DNA of 64,000 nt from Sepioteuthis lessoniana (GCA_963585895.1 OY757911.1:60031530-60095529), one strand, 5' to 3'. Positions 32,550-43,819 are shown, counted from the first letter of the stretch. The notes: generated by a model from the letters alone, not told the origin. Made by a program: numbers and translations.

Positions 32550-32790
32550 TTGAGTTAAAGTCAATAGCTCGGGAGACCGGGGTTCAATCTCAGGTCGAGT
32601 CAAGCCAAAGACTCAAAAAATGGTACTTGAGGCCGCCTTGCTTAACACTCAGCATAATAAGGTACTGATCAAGAGTAAAGTGGAGCAATCCAGGGGATGG
32701 AGTAACGCCCTCCCCGACACCTCGGTGTGGTAGCTATTGAAAAAGGGAGCCTTCGGCTCACCCTCGACTAAGGTCGCCAACTTTTCTTAC
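32550..32790 (+). repeat. SINE D (tRNA-headed), plus strand
   Basis: 'gggagaccggggttcaatct' contains the B box. It is followed by 'caagccaaagactcaaaaaa', 'cttaacactcagcataataa', 'ggtgtggtagctattgaaaa' and 'accctcgactaaggtcgcca'. It is the best plus-strand reference for the family together with 33.3 kb. Confidence 0.8.
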
Positions 32791-33100
32791 TTTTTTTTAT
32801 ATGATCAAAGCTTCTTTTTTATACATTTGGTTTGATTCACACGACTCCAGCTTATTTTGAAAAAAAAGTGTGTGTGTGGGGGGGGCAGAATATAGTAATC
32901 GCTGTAAATCATGTGTGGATACGAAACAATATTTGTTAATCAACTTTCCCGATATCTTCTTATATACCTACGAGTCTTTGTATTAACAGTGTGCGTAACA
33001 CTTTCCTAAATTAAAAAAGAACTTTTAAATGTCGCAAGTATCTCCTACTTCGTATGTCTAAATTGTTCTTGTTGATTGGTTTCTTTGTTTAATTGCATAT

Positions 33101-33239
33101 TGTTATATCTTGGTGATATAATTAAAGATACATATGAGATAATAGGTATTTATTCTTGGAATATATGTACAAGTAAGGAAATACAGTATACTGTAAGTAT
33201 CAGTCAATTCTTGTCAGGTTGAATCCACACAACACAACA
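33101..33239. mobile_element. Short solo LTR-like fossil inside SINE A
   Basis: 139 bases, starting TGTTATATC and ending CACAACA, flanked by the perfect 5-base duplication catat (33096-33100 and 33240-33244). TG...CA ends plus a 5-base duplication mark an LTR-type insertion. The small size would suit a Copia-like or TRIM-type LTR, which is inference. The host SINE is older than this insertion. Confidence 0.6.
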
Positions 33240-33304
33240 CATATCAATCTATGTGGGTTATTTAATGCCAAATCCATCTTTGTAGAAGAATAGTAGTGAT
33301 ACAG

Positions 33305-33555
33305 TTTGTAGTCGTGTGGGTAGAGTGTTCGCTAATGGCCGGGGAGACCGGGGTTCAATCCCAAGTCGAGTCATATTAAAGACTCAAAAATGGCACTTGA
33401 TGCCGTCTTGTTTAAAACTCAGCATTATAAGGTAAGGATCAAGGGTAAAGTGGAGCAGTTCATGGAAAGGAGTAGCGCCCTTCCTCGGTGTAGTAGCTAT
33501 TGAAAAAGAAACCTCTGGGTCGCCCTCGACTACGGTCGCCAACTTTCTTGCTATC
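33305..33555 (+). repeat. SINE D inserted in SINE A
   Basis: 'ggggagaccggggttcaatc' (B box), 'cccaagtcgagtcatattaa', then the family body to 'gccctcgactacggtcgcca'. It lies in the opposite orientation to the host SINE A. The target duplication is not clear. Confidence 0.75.
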
Positions 33556-33769
33556 TGACCCATAGCTAGGGGAATAATGGTGTTTATGGAATTCCCAAGG
33601 GCAGTCGTCCGAACGTGAACGTAATAGCCAGATGTCACAGCCCAGCGCGTTAACCACAACACCAAAAATAAAAAAAAAACCCTGTTTGACAGAAGCTGAC
33701 CGGAGAACGCATCGACCAAAATACTGGGAGCATATCAACAAAGATGAGGATATTAATCTGAAAAGTTTA

Positions 33770-33845
33770 TGCCGTAAAAGAATTTAATTTCATTTGGCCT
33801 CCACATGAATGCAGACAAAACAGAATTTAATTTTGCAGATTCCTC
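33770..33845 (+). mobile_element. RTE-type LINE, tiny internal fragment
   Basis: The translation 'FGLHMNADKTEFNFAD' matches the family's 'GLHVNADKTEYMC' segment just after the RT active site. Nothing on either side continues the LINE. Confidence 0.6.
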
Positions 33846-33849
33846 AATT

Positions 33850-34100
33850 ACAATGTTCATTAGCGTAACGGTTATTGTCGTAGGAAATGGAATTGGCGAT
33901 CAGAGTTCAAATCCTGGACGAAGCTGAGTGAGCTTCACTTACTACTTAAACACTTGAGAAAGGCATGGATCCATTTGTTCAATCCTCAGCGATGGGAAAA
34001 TAGACCAGACCGTGAGAAAGAAAACTAAATTCAAACCGGCTTTATCCGCTTAAAAATTGACTTTCTGTCATATCCTGTCAATGGCCGATGGGTTGGATTA
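33850..34100 (+). repeat. SINE C, plus strand
   Basis: Head 'gcgtaacggttattgtcgta', B box 'gagttcaaatcctgga', 'gagaaaggcatggatcc', and the 3' half 'ctaaattcaaaccggcttta', then 'aaaattgactttctgtcata'. Confidence 0.8.
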
Positions 34101-34227
34101 ATTTGTAGAGTGCTCACGGTATTGCATCGCTGAAATTTTGTTCACAGGGAAAATTGAAATATGCAGGTCTCGTTGTAATTATCAATAATATGCTAAACTC
34201 ACCGGGGGAAAAAATCACAGTCAAAGC

Positions 34228-36195
34228 GATTTCATCATCATCATCATCATCAAGTCGTGCAGTTGGCATGGATTTCCCTAATTCTCTCTCGCCATTCGTC
34301 CCTATCATCCGTCGTTCCCAGCTGGTCTTCTACATTACGTCCTGTGTTCGCACAGAGCTATTGTAGGTAGGTTCTTTTGGGTCAGCCAACACTAGCACGT
34401 CCATGTGAAGGGGTCTATAGGATAACGTCACTTATGAGTTTATCCTTGCTTCTCCAGCAGTGTCCTGCATGTCTTTTTCGTCTTATTTGAATGTTTTGAG
34501 AGATAGGAGTTACCTGACCTTAGAGTTTTTGTTTCGTGGGGTGTTACTTCCAGGATTTATTCAATACAGATTTTAGCATTCTTGTGCAGTTCCCTTCTAA
34601 CCTTTTCTCTATATGTTTTGTCAGCGTCCATGTGGTGCATCCATTCAGTAGAATTGACACAGCAGTTGCTTGGAAGAAATCGCTCTTAATTTTATCATAT
34701 AGGTTAAACTTCCATATGATCGATAGTAATCCGTGCCTTCGCTAGGCGCATATTGATATCCCTTTCAGTTGATGAGACGCTGCTACCGAGGTACTTGAAC
34801 TTGTCCACTAGTTTCAGAGAGCCGCCATTTAGAGCGGAGAACTCTCCTTTTTGATTAAAACACATGCATTCTGTTTTGTCAGCATTGACATGGAGGCCAA
34901 TGCCACCTGCTGCCTGCTCTAGACTATGCAGTCGGTATTCGGCTTGAGTAGGTGTATTTGCAAGAAACACTAAGTCAGATCTTTGTTGTTGTGGATCGAT
35001 TTCTCTGAAAACCATTTTGATTCTTTCTAAGAATTTTATCAATTTCAATTTGATGCGATTGAGAAGTTTAGTCGCTATGGAAGTAAGGGTTATACATCAG
35101 TAGTTCTTGGTGATTACCTGGTCATCTTTCTTAGGGAAGAGGAGGATGCAGCCTTTTGTCCATCTCTCTATTGTGTTCTGGTTATATACGGCGTTGCTGT
35201 ATTGAAGCAGTAAGTTATCAAATTCCTTTGTCTTCCATATTTCTGTGGGTATTTCATCAATACTGGCAGCTTTTCTATTTTTAACTTTCGTTAGTACTAC
35301 CTTGAGTTCTTTTAGAGTAAATTGTCCAAGTTTGATGTCTTGTTGATTATTAATCATTTTCGTTACAGATTCATCCATAACCTTTGGGAAGTTTTTTAGC
35401 AGATTCTTGCAATGTTCCTTTCACATCTGCATTCGTTCTTCTTGACTGACAGCTTTTAGTTTTATTCTCAAGGTGCACTTCCTTTTACTCACTTCTTTTA
35501 CGGTCTGCCACGCTATTCGAGATTGTCTATCTTCTACCAAGTTTCTAATTTTATTGATCTGACCTTGAATATATCATATTTGTTCTTTTTGGTATACGTT
35601 AATTAGTTCTCTTTGTGCCTTCTTAAGTTTCTAAGCATTGGCATCAGTTGGTTTTCTTTATTACATAGGGGTGATGTTTTCACGCTATCTCGTTTTTTCC
35701 TAATTGCTAGTGTCTCCCATGGAACTCTATATTTGATTCTTAGTTTGGTTGATATGCATTCTGCTGTTACTTCCATGTGGGCCTGGACAAAGTTCTCGTA
35801 TTCGTCATTCGGTGTAAGAGTCTCGGATATCTCCTGAAGAGCATCAAGTTATCGTTTATTTTTTGCTTATATCCCTATTAAGTGAGGACCAGTCATAGCG
35901 AGTTGTTTTGACTGTTTGTGCTGTATTCCTGGGTAGGCTCAGACGTATCTTTGCCGTGACAATTCTATGATCGGAAGATACTCCTTCAAAACAGGTTTAT
36001 GCCTCGCAGTTCTGAGCGCTGTTAATCCACTTCTTATTTCTAAGTATGTAATGTAACTGGGCTTTTGCCTTATTTACGTCGGTGTAGGTCCATAGTTTCC
36101 CCTTCCTTTTCTGGACTCTAGCATTAAGTTGTGTTAGTGTTTTCAGTAAGATTTGCTCAATTTTGTTTGACGAGTTATGTAAGCAATATTCGTTA
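34228..36195 (-). mobile_element. RTE-type LINE with partial endonuclease, internally deleted, minus strand
   Basis: The longest RTE copy here. Minus strand from about 36190: C-terminal APE endonuclease with 'EGVSSDHRIVTAKIRLSL', where SDH is the catalytic-site signature (about 35966-35977). A linker follows, then the pre-RT part 'KLGQFTLKELKVVLTKVKNR' and 'NTIERWTKGCILLFPKKDDQ' (35378-35097). The sequence then jumps from 'FLERIKMVFREIDPQQQRSD' to 'LVFLANTPTQAEYRLHSLEQ' near 34975, so the whole RT palm up to YADD is lost. It continues through 'GIGLHVNADKTECMCFNQKG' and 'LVDKFKYLGSSVSSTERDIN' into a decayed 3' end and a (CAT)n tail at 34230. The N-terminal endonuclease half is also missing. 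Confidence 0.85.
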
Positions 36196-36454
36196 TTTTC
36201 GTCTTTACCTATTTATCTATTTCTAAGCGATTTAACAACACGAAATATGGCTTAAACTTTCCAAACCTTTATATTATACTTGTATTACAAGATAAAACAT
36301 TTGAGCTGTCTTTTCGTGGGGTGTGAGATGCTACTTTGTTCTGACAGACGACATATGGAAGAACTATTTATATTTAGATTATGAGATCTCAACAAAGAGG
36401 AACAGATATGACTATATGGGATTTGTTAATCTCTCACAGGAAAACAACGTTGTA
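36196..36454. other. No recognised feature
   Basis: AT-rich DNA between the LINE and a CA-rich tract. The open frame into the CA tract is not a gene. Confidence 0.4.
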
Positions 36455-36458
36455 GTCA

Positions 36459-36496
<38 letters not shown>

Positions 36497-36672
36497 GTTC
36501 GAACACACAGGGGCACATGCACACACACACACACACACACACATAGAGACACATACACACGAAAGCACACATACACTCACTCACATACACATACAATCAC
36601 AGAGGCACATACGCACATTTACCACATGCACACACATACAACACAAACACACACATACACAAATACACATGT
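36459..36672. repeat. CA-rich complex simple repeat
   Basis: Irregular CA, CACAT and CACGA type repeats with interruptions. It translates to His/Thr runs in one frame, which is a by-product. Confidence 0.85.
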
Positions 36673-37145
36673 AGGGTCTTTCAGCAGCTACACTCTAGAT
36701 CCAAGGTAGCACAACGTCCTCTAGGCTCTTGATATAGTCTTCCATGTTGAGTATGAGGCCATGGGAGAAGATGAAAAAAGACAAAATATCACGATCACTA
36801 GTGGTCACTCTTAAATGCTCCGATGTTGACAGGATATTTGGTTTTCATCAATATTGGTACATCATGTGGGACAGAGAAAAAACAATGTTTATTTAGTGAG
36901 TTACTATCTAATCCTGGCGGAAATGTTTTTTCATCTGAGAAAAACTAAAACATGTTCGATTGGAGGGGAGTTTGTTGAAAAGCATTCAAGCAGTCTTGCC
37001 GCTTGTTCTTCATGGCCTGGGATAAAAATTGGCCTTTTCTTATCTTGTATGAGATATAACGAATGTCTTCACGCACTACCTGATAAGAAACTCAGACACT
37101 CCTATGACCCTGATTAACGAACTGATATCGTTGTTAATCATGGCC
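36673..37145. other. No recognised feature
   Basis: Moderate GC. The plus-strand frame 36854-37117 has no recognisable domain. Confidence 0.4.
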
Positions 37146-37149
37146 TGGA

Positions 37150-37750
37150 TCTCATGATCAAATTCGGCACGTCCATGTGTAGGAGTCCATAAAACAATGT
37201 CACGTATGACTTCATCCTTGATTCTTCAGTAGTGTCTAGTTCGTAATACTTGAATTGTTTATGAGATTGGAGGTAAGTTGCTGGTGAGTTGCTGTTTTAT
37301 GGGATCTCTCTTGCAGGATTTTTTTCAAAACTGCACGTAGCTTTATTGTGTATTTCCCATTAGGATTTTCCTCCATGGATTCTTTTCAGCATCCATATAG
37401 TAGTATTAACACAGTTTGAAAAAAAAAACCATTTTATTTTATCGAATAGATCATACTTCCATATGATCGATATTCTGTTGAAAGCAGTCCACACCTTCGC
37501 TAGGCGTATGTTAACATCACTTTCAGTTGATCAGATATTGATGTCAAGGTATGTAAATTTGACAACTAATTTTAGAGGCCTGCTACTGAAAGTGGAGATG
37601 GCTCCTTCTCGTTTAAACACATGTACTGTTTTATTCATGTTCTTGCAAAGACCAATGGCTCTAGTTGTTTGCACTAGGTTATGCAGAAAGGATTCAGCTT
37701 GCGCTGGTGTATTTTCAAGAGCTCTAGGTCTGGTGTATAGTCTTAGTCTG
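37150..37750 (-). mobile_element. RTE-type LINE, 3' half, minus strand
   Basis: Minus-strand frame 37735-37531 gives 'ENTPAQAESFLHNLVQTTRA' and 'PLKLVVKFTYLDINI', equivalent to the family's 'ANTPAQAE' and 'LVDKFTYLGSSV' segments. The following DNA down to 37150 matches the thumb region with stops. It begins at a (TA)n(GA)n microsatellite and lacks the 3' tail. Confidence 0.75.
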
Positions 37751-37755
37751 TTATG

Positions 37756-37771
37756 ATATATATATATATAT

Positions 37772-37830
<59 letters not shown>
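37756..37830. repeat. (TA)n(GA)n compound microsatellite
   Basis: TA array followed by a long GA array at the truncated end of the LINE. Confidence 0.9.
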
Positions 37831-37834
<4 letters not shown>

Positions 37835-38249
37835 CCCTTACTGAATTGACAGTACAAAGCGATTCTATTCAAGTAGTGAACACACTGTTCCCTTGAGTTT
37901 TGTACGCGTCTTTGTATCCATTTTGTGTTTCGCGGGAATTTTCATTATCCGCTCTCGTGTCTTCTGAAATTGCATCTTGTCACCATGAAATCGAAAACCT
38001 GAAAGTTCTTTGGTCTTCTCCTCTTGAACACCTGCGTCATTTTCTAGCCGTCAGTCGGCATCTCATTTGAAATTTATTCCCTATTTCACGTAATAAGGGG
38101 AGGGAGGCTCAGCAAGAGGGATCATAATCAACCGTCAGAGGGTGTCTGTAATCTTTGAGGCAATTTCCTATATCCGTATGTCTAATATGTAACACTAGTA
38201 GCAACAACGAAATTATTTCTGCTAACAATAACTTGGTACTGAATTGCAG
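37831..38249. other. No recognised feature
   Basis: No repeat match or coding signal that I can support. Confidence 0.4.
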
Positions 38250-38340
38250 TCAAGTCAGACCTAAAACCACGATTTTTCATAGATCACTAAAGTTAAGCAA
38301 TTATTAGCCAGCCCAGTACTTAGGTGGGTTGTTTCTTAGT
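38250..38340 (+). pseudogene. 5S rRNA-derived segment, plus strand
   Basis: 'atagatcactaaagttaagc' followed by 'cagcccagtacttaggtggg' corresponds to the 5S rRNA middle (A box) and loop regions of 'gatcaccgaagttaagc' and 'cctggttagtacttggatggg'. The 5' part ('gtcagacctaaaaccacga') is a weak match. It is a second copy of the segment at 24.2 kb in opposite orientation. Confidence 0.5.
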
Positions 38341-38937
38341 AACATGAGCTATTGTAAGCAATTAAAGGCCTGTACGCCAGATTAAACAGAGCTTAGTAAA
38401 TTACTATATCAACTTTATGATGTTATAATACAGTCACGTTTGATGACCTGTGTATATGATCTGGTGACCCCAACCTGATCTCAACCAAAAGCCTACTTAA
38501 TAAACTCTCTTTGATCTCCATCCAATACAACTCGGATCTTACAATTATTATTATTATTCAAGCTCAGTGATTTCACACAAAATGGCGACTCAAACACTTT
38601 TCATCCCACACACCTTCAGACATTCGGCTGATCAAACCGACTTCACAAGGAGAACCACCCCCAGTTCGGTTCCGTTGTGACGTAACATACAGCTCCATAT
38701 TGATTTTTCCCAGTCAGAAGATTGAAGAATTTCAGAGATAACAGATTAGAACACATTGAGAAAAACATTTTTACATGTGATATAAATAATGAAAAACGGT
38801 TGATTTTTCTCATGAAGATCACATATTCATACACAAATAAGTAACTATTTAAAGCAGGAAAAATATGTTTTCTTTCTTTGTGTATTTAAAAAAATAGAAT
38901 TCAATACTCGTTAAAAAAACTCCTAATATATATATAT
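38341..38937. other. Unassigned, possibly part of the 5S-linked repeat
   Basis: Contains 'aataaactctctttgatctc' and 'acaaaatggcgactca' (also near 24585). An element with a 5S-derived portion may extend here, but limits are not visible. Confidence 0.3.
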
Positions 38938-39560
38938 ATATACTAGGTGTACCCGGCCACGCATTGCTGTGGCTCAGTTTGTTTAAATGGGAAAAAAAAA
39001 AGAAAATGTATGTTTCAAATATTTCTAAAGTTTATTAACGAAAGAAAGCTTTTTACGTTGAAGTTAAACAGAAAAAGAAAAAAAAAATATCTTGTAAACA
39101 ATTCGTTACTACTGAACTGACGAAATATGGTTTAAAGTTTAGTGTTTTATCGATAATAATAAACGAAAGAAATAAGAGAAAAAAAATGTCCCATTGAAAA
39201 AAGAAAATAAAATATTTAGTAAACAATTTGTTACTACTGAACCAACGAAATATGGTTTAATAAAGAAAACTTTTTAATGGATGTTTTTCGTTAATGTTGA
39301 AAAAATATAAGAAAATATTTTGTAAACAATTCATTAGAATAAAAAAAAATTACTTACTACTGAACCCACGAAATATGGTTTAAAGTTTAGTGTCTCTGTT
39401 GAAGTCAAACAATAAAGCAGAAAAAAAATCACGTGCAAAATTTGTGAGGTTTGAGTGGTAGAGAAATCAGGGGTTAGGGGTAAGCCTATGTTGCCGTTAG
39501 ATATCTGACTCCATATTTTGGTTATATTATTTTACCACACGTTGACTAGCCGGCGCAATG
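38938..39560. repeat. Unclassified repeat with three internal units
   Basis: Begins 'ctaggtgtacccggccacgc' next to a TA run, a phrase common at one end of invertebrate interspersed repeats. Inside, 'gaaatatggttta' preceded by 'ttgttactactgaac' recurs three times at spacings of about 125 bases (about 39105, 39228 and 39355). No transposase or RT is seen. The family is unknown to me. Confidence 0.45.
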
Positions 39561-40365
39561 CCTTGTCCAAAGAAAGTCCCAAAAGAAATATACAAAAAGA
39601 AAAGATAGAAATAGATAAGAGACGAAGACGTTTCTTTTTATACTTTCCTTTATTTACTGGGTTCAACAACCATTCCGTGGATGAGGGGTTTTCCTGAATA
39701 CATTGAAATGGTTGAATCCCCCAGTTTAAGGTGTCAAAAATACATTAATTCGTTTCATGTATGTATGTGTCTGCATTTGGTATTTCGGGCTTCCATAAGG
39801 GTTAGTTTTCTTTTGGAAGTTTTGTCAAAGTCCGGTAAGAGTTAGTTTACAGTTTATTCATGTATATTTCAGCATAATGCTGACCGATAGAGAGAGGACT
39901 GCTATCAAAGACCTATGCGTGGTGCCCAAAACACCAGACAGCAAAATGGTGTTGTTGGTTCGACTGACACGGCCTGAAAGAGAAAGAATACTTTGCTCCC
40001 TTTGTCAAAACGAAAGCCTTTTTTCTTTTACGCATGCGTCATCCCCTTTTCCCGTTATAGATATCTGGGAGTTTTCTGCAAATTTGATAGTTTTCTTTTT
40101 ATTCATTTTTTTTATTTTTAATGTAAAATTTTTTTATTGATTTATTCGTTACCTACAAATTCTTGGAAAATAGAAGTAATATTTTCCATCATTATTCGTG
40201 TTCGGCTTTTCTCGGCGAAAAACGACTTATTAAAAATATTTTTTTAATTATTGTTATATTCTTGGAGAATAAGTATATGAAAACACTCCTGAATTCGAAT
40301 AAAATACTCTCTGAAAATTTTAAACCAATTAGTGCTATAAAACTGGAGATTATAGGTTAGTAACA
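39561..40365. other. No recognised feature
   Basis: The frame 39877-40140 starts plausibly but runs into a Phe/Ile-rich AT tract and has no known domain. Confidence 0.4.

Positions 40366-40367
<2 letters not shown>

Positions 40368-40412
<45 letters not shown>
40368..40412. repeat. (TA)n microsatellite
   Basis: Pure TA array. Confidence 0.9.
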
Positions 40413-40415
<3 letters not shown>

Positions 40416-40685
40416 TTTCTGTAACCTTGAATATTTTTAAAGATAAGTAAATAGTACAACTTGAAATATTTAGATATTATGATAATTTAATATACTTTCA
40501 AATATTTAAATTTCATTGTCATTTAGATTTAATTTTCAACAATCATTTCCCTTCTGTTAATTGTATGAATATAGTTTTTAATTTTATAATGAATAAACGA
40601 ATTAAATTCCGTTGTTGTAGACGAAAGACACTTGTTTGCTTCACAGTTGCAATAAGCTCCTTAACGTCTGGTGACGTAAAAAAGC

Positions 40686-40740
<55 letters not shown>
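40686..40740. repeat. (TA)n(GA)n microsatellite
   Basis: TA followed by GA. Confidence 0.9.
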
Positions 40741-40742
<2 letters not shown>

Positions 40743-40970
40743 TAGAGATAGAGGATGATTGAAAAGTTACTCGTATATAATTGGGAGTTACTAGTTGTTA
40801 CTTTTCACTTTGTGAGTCTGTGTGTGCACGCGTGCGCTCATACGTAACGATTTTCTAAGTTTGTTGATTGGAACAATACATGAAACTCTGAGTCACTGAA
40901 CAACTTTATATTTTAGGTTTTAAAACCATAGCATAAATGACTTTTCAAATGTTTTTCATTTCAGTTTTTG

Positions 40971-40973
<3 letters not shown>

Positions 40974-41033
<60 letters not shown>
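40974..41033. repeat. (TA)n and T-run
   Basis: TA array ending in a run of T. Confidence 0.85.
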
Positions 41034-41222
41034 AAACTTTTTTTGGTTAAATGAGATAAAAAAATAAACATTCTAAAATGAATTGGTCCATAAAAAGATT
41101 TATTTTTAAAAATTATTTATTTTACTAACGTCTGCCGTCGGAGTATCCTGACGACAGCGATGAAAAGTAAGAAAAACGTGCAGGAGTAAAATAAACAATT
41201 ATTAAAATAAATTTCTTCGAGG

Positions 41223-41223
<1 letters not shown>

Positions 41224-41288
<65 letters not shown>
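41224..41288. repeat. (CA)n(TA)n microsatellite
   Basis: CA array followed by a short TA array. Confidence 0.9.
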
Positions 41289-41482
41289 ATGTTTTTCTAT
41301 ATTTGTGGATGTGAATTATTTCGTAACTTGTCGCAAAGAGACTCAATCAATCAAATTTTCAGATATCTAATAATTTTTAAAGTTATTTACGTTTGGCTCT
41401 GAATTTTTATTATAAATATTTTTAGATTAGCTTTCTTAGGAACGAAAATCATTTAAAAATAAAGAAATATGTTAGCATGAAA

Positions 41483-41625
41483 ACCTTCTATACATTATTA
41501 CTTATTTCGATACATCCAGTTCCTCATAGATTAAGTAAATTTTTCATAATGCAGTGCATTGAGAAAAAGTTTCTTTTATCTATAAAAGAACCGGATGTAT
41601 CGTAATAAAAGGTCTACAAATTTTG
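41483..41625. repeat. Imperfect inverted repeat
   Basis: 'cgatacatccagttcct' at about 41513 is mirrored by the complement of 'gaaccggatgtatcg' at about 41588. Flanking similarity extends the arms to about 40-50 bases with gaps, around a loop of about 45 bases. It could be a foldback or MITE, or an RNA hairpin. Confidence 0.5.
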
Positions 41626-42248
41626 AAAATGTTACGTTCTTCTCAAGGCATAAAAGCATTAACACTCTATTTTTTATCCTAATCGCTCGCAAAATCTATT
41701 CCTTTGCATCTCTCTCATTCCATGTTTTATTTATGCACTGGGATTAAATAACTCCCGCTAATGACCGCTAGATGGTGTTGCCAAAACAAGAGTCAAGTAA
41801 TAATTTACAAAGCATTTTGCTTAGATGTGATACAGTGTTGAATTTGCTCGTTAAGCTTGCTAACTATTACACTATTCGAGGTACCCAACAAGAGTCAAGT
41901 ATATGAGAAAAATCCGTGAAGACTCATTCTCTTTTACCTTGTGTAAACTAGTGACGATAGAGTTTTAGTAGTAGTATTGACTCTCAGTTATTTTATTCAG
42001 TATCAATCGACTACAAAAAACAAGTTCTGCCTCGAAGACTAGGCTCTTTTATATTATTAGAAGATGTAACTTCTGTAGTTCAATGCTTGCCTATTTAATG
42101 GGACGGTCCATTTCTACTCTATATTTGGAAGAGGAACTAGAGACCAGATCTGTTTCTCGTCCCCTTCCGAGGGGCGTTTTTGTCCCCAGCGTTCCTCGTG
42201 TCTCGTTGAAATGAAACTACAAAATAGTAGACAGCATGCAATGCCCTC
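41626..42248. other. No recognised feature
   Basis: A short 'acaagagtcaagta' is repeated at 41788 and 41888. Otherwise unassigned. Confidence 0.4.
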
Positions 42249-42424
42249 CCCACACACGGCCGCGCAAAAGCAGGACGACCAGCACGAACGTACATTCAGC
42301 AGCTATGTGAGGATACAGGTTGTTGTCCTGAAGACCTACCTAGGGCGATGAACGATAGGGAGGAGTGGCGAGAGAGGGTCAGGGATATCCGTGCTGCCAG
42401 CACGATATGATGATGATGATGAAG
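42249..42424 (+). mobile_element. RTE-type LINE, very short recent 3' fragment
   Basis: Encodes 'THGRAKAGRPARTYIQQLCE' through 'MNDREEWRERVRDIRAAST', a stop, then (ATG)n. Over about 170 bases it differs from 17796-17965 at only about three positions. Strong 5' truncation to about 175 bases is typical of LINE insertion. Confidence 0.9.
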
Positions 42425-42492
42425 TCTCTCAGAATATTTAATGTCTCTTAGAAACTTTACTCCCACGTATGTACTATAAGGACATTTCTACA

Positions 42493-43085
42493 TACAGGGT
42501 TTCTCAAAATAGATGCAAACCATTAATATGATAATTCCTATTGCATCAAGTCATCTGAGTCTTAAAAAGCAATCATATCACTTCAGAAAGGTCAAACCAG
42601 ACGATAAGAGCAGAAATTGATTGACTTTTTCTTACATTGTACGTGAAAGACCAAATTCTTGGGAACGTCTTCGGAAGGATTTTTTCGGACTCTTTCCGAC
42701 AGAATCTCTCACCGCATTCTAATTGTCTGGATATCTTGCAGTAAACTTCCTGCCAGATCTAGGATTTTCTGCCTTTATGTTTTGGGGTTGTTTATTGACT
42801 CTGTGGCTTGAAATTTGTGTACCCAACGATAAATTTGGCTTTTCTGTTAATTGTTAATTTAAACTTCCTGCAAAATTTTGCTTACACGGTTTTGAATGAT
42901 TTTGTCTCCAAATAAATAGTGACGCAAAATATTTTTTCTCTCTTGTCCAAGGCATTGTGATCAAGGATTGATAAGGGTTATAGTATATTATTTTCAAAAT
43001 TGAAATAATAAAGAACACTGCATTATCATTAGTAGAGTTATTAGCAGTCACATGGGTCCGATTTATATTGAGACATTCTGTACAT
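42493..43085 (-). mobile_element. Mariner-like element (family M) with transposase remnant
   Basis: The left end 'cagggtttctcaaaatagat' and the right end 'atattgagacattctgta' match the ends at 30.08-30.50 kb. The minus strand at about 42760-42620 yields 'SERVRKNPSEDVPKNLVFHV' with a stop upstream, resembling the helix-turn-helix region of a Tc1/mariner transposase. The catalytic part is absent. Confidence 0.5.
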
Positions 43086-43091
43086 GCCTTT

Positions 43092-43768
43092 TCATTGGCC
43101 AGTCGGCTGGGGCAGTAAAATATACCGAATGCTTCTCGGCAGAGGGGTAAGACCCCCCCCACAACGAGTGTCCTAATGTGACTCTAAACAATCTGATGGT
43201 GAGGTTCCAGTGACGCTGGAGCATTGGGGAATGCGGAGAACCCATTCATTGCCATTGCTCCGAGGTCCACTCTGGCCCGGAATGGTACCACCTGATAGTG
43301 CCCTATCTATGAGTTAAATAGAACCTAACTGAATACTTATGCTAAAATGAATTGTTTGAATTAGAACTGTTTGACTATACTAAATAGTATGAAATAGAAA
43401 TGTTTTTGACAATTAAACTGTCTACTTACATTTAAACTGCATGCTTATGCTTAACTGAATTGTTTGAAATGTAACAGTTTTTGACATTGAAACACGACTT
43501 ATACTAAATTGAATTGTTTAATATAGAACTGTTTTGGCATTTTCTTGTGTGTTAAGGAAATCTATACTTATACTGAATTGAATTAGAACCGTTTGACTAA
43601 ACTGTCAAAACATTTCTATTTCAAGTTATTCAATTAAACTGTGTACTCATGCTAAACTAGATTGTTTGAAATAGAACTAACTATTTGCATAAAAATGGAT
43701 TTGGCGTTAAATAACCTACAAATTTCATAAAACCCAACCAACCAACCAACCAAACAAACAAACATGCC
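43092..43768 (+). repeat. Family B repeat, full length, plus strand
   Basis: Head with 'ccagtcggctggggcagta', central block, 'tctatgagttaaatagaacc', about six spacer units ('cttatgctaaaatgaattg', 'agaactgtttgac', 'gacaattaaactgt'). The tail is 'ggatttggcgttaaataacc' with a partial 'ttcataaaacc' and a (CCAA)n end. It starts just after the mariner-like element. Confidence 0.8.
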
Positions 43769-43819
43769 TTTTCACTCTTTTTAAAAATCTCTTTTCATTA
43801 TATAATATCTTTTCTATTT

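Larger units (their letters stand above)
33062..33680 (-). repeat. SINE A, minus strand, split by two insertions
   Basis: Tail complement at 33070-33100, resuming at 33245 ('atctatgtgggttatttaat') to about 33304, and again from about 33556 ('ctgacccatagctaggggaa') to the head at about 33660 ('cagcgcgttaaccacaacac'). The gaps hold a 139-base LTR-like insert and a plus-strand SINE D. Removing both gives a normal SINE A order. Confidence 0.75.

Noticed and set aside
36323-36709. His/Thr-rich 128-codon protein
   Set aside because: It is the translation of a CA-rich simple repeat.
39877-40140. 87-codon frame beginning MLTDRERTAIKDL as a gene
   Set aside because: The C-terminal third is AT-driven Phe/Ile runs; no domain, splice context or repeat of it elsewhere.
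41762-41780. CTCF-like site 'ccgctagatggtg'
   Set aside because: A single weak motif match is expected by chance in 64 kb and nothing around it supports insulator function.
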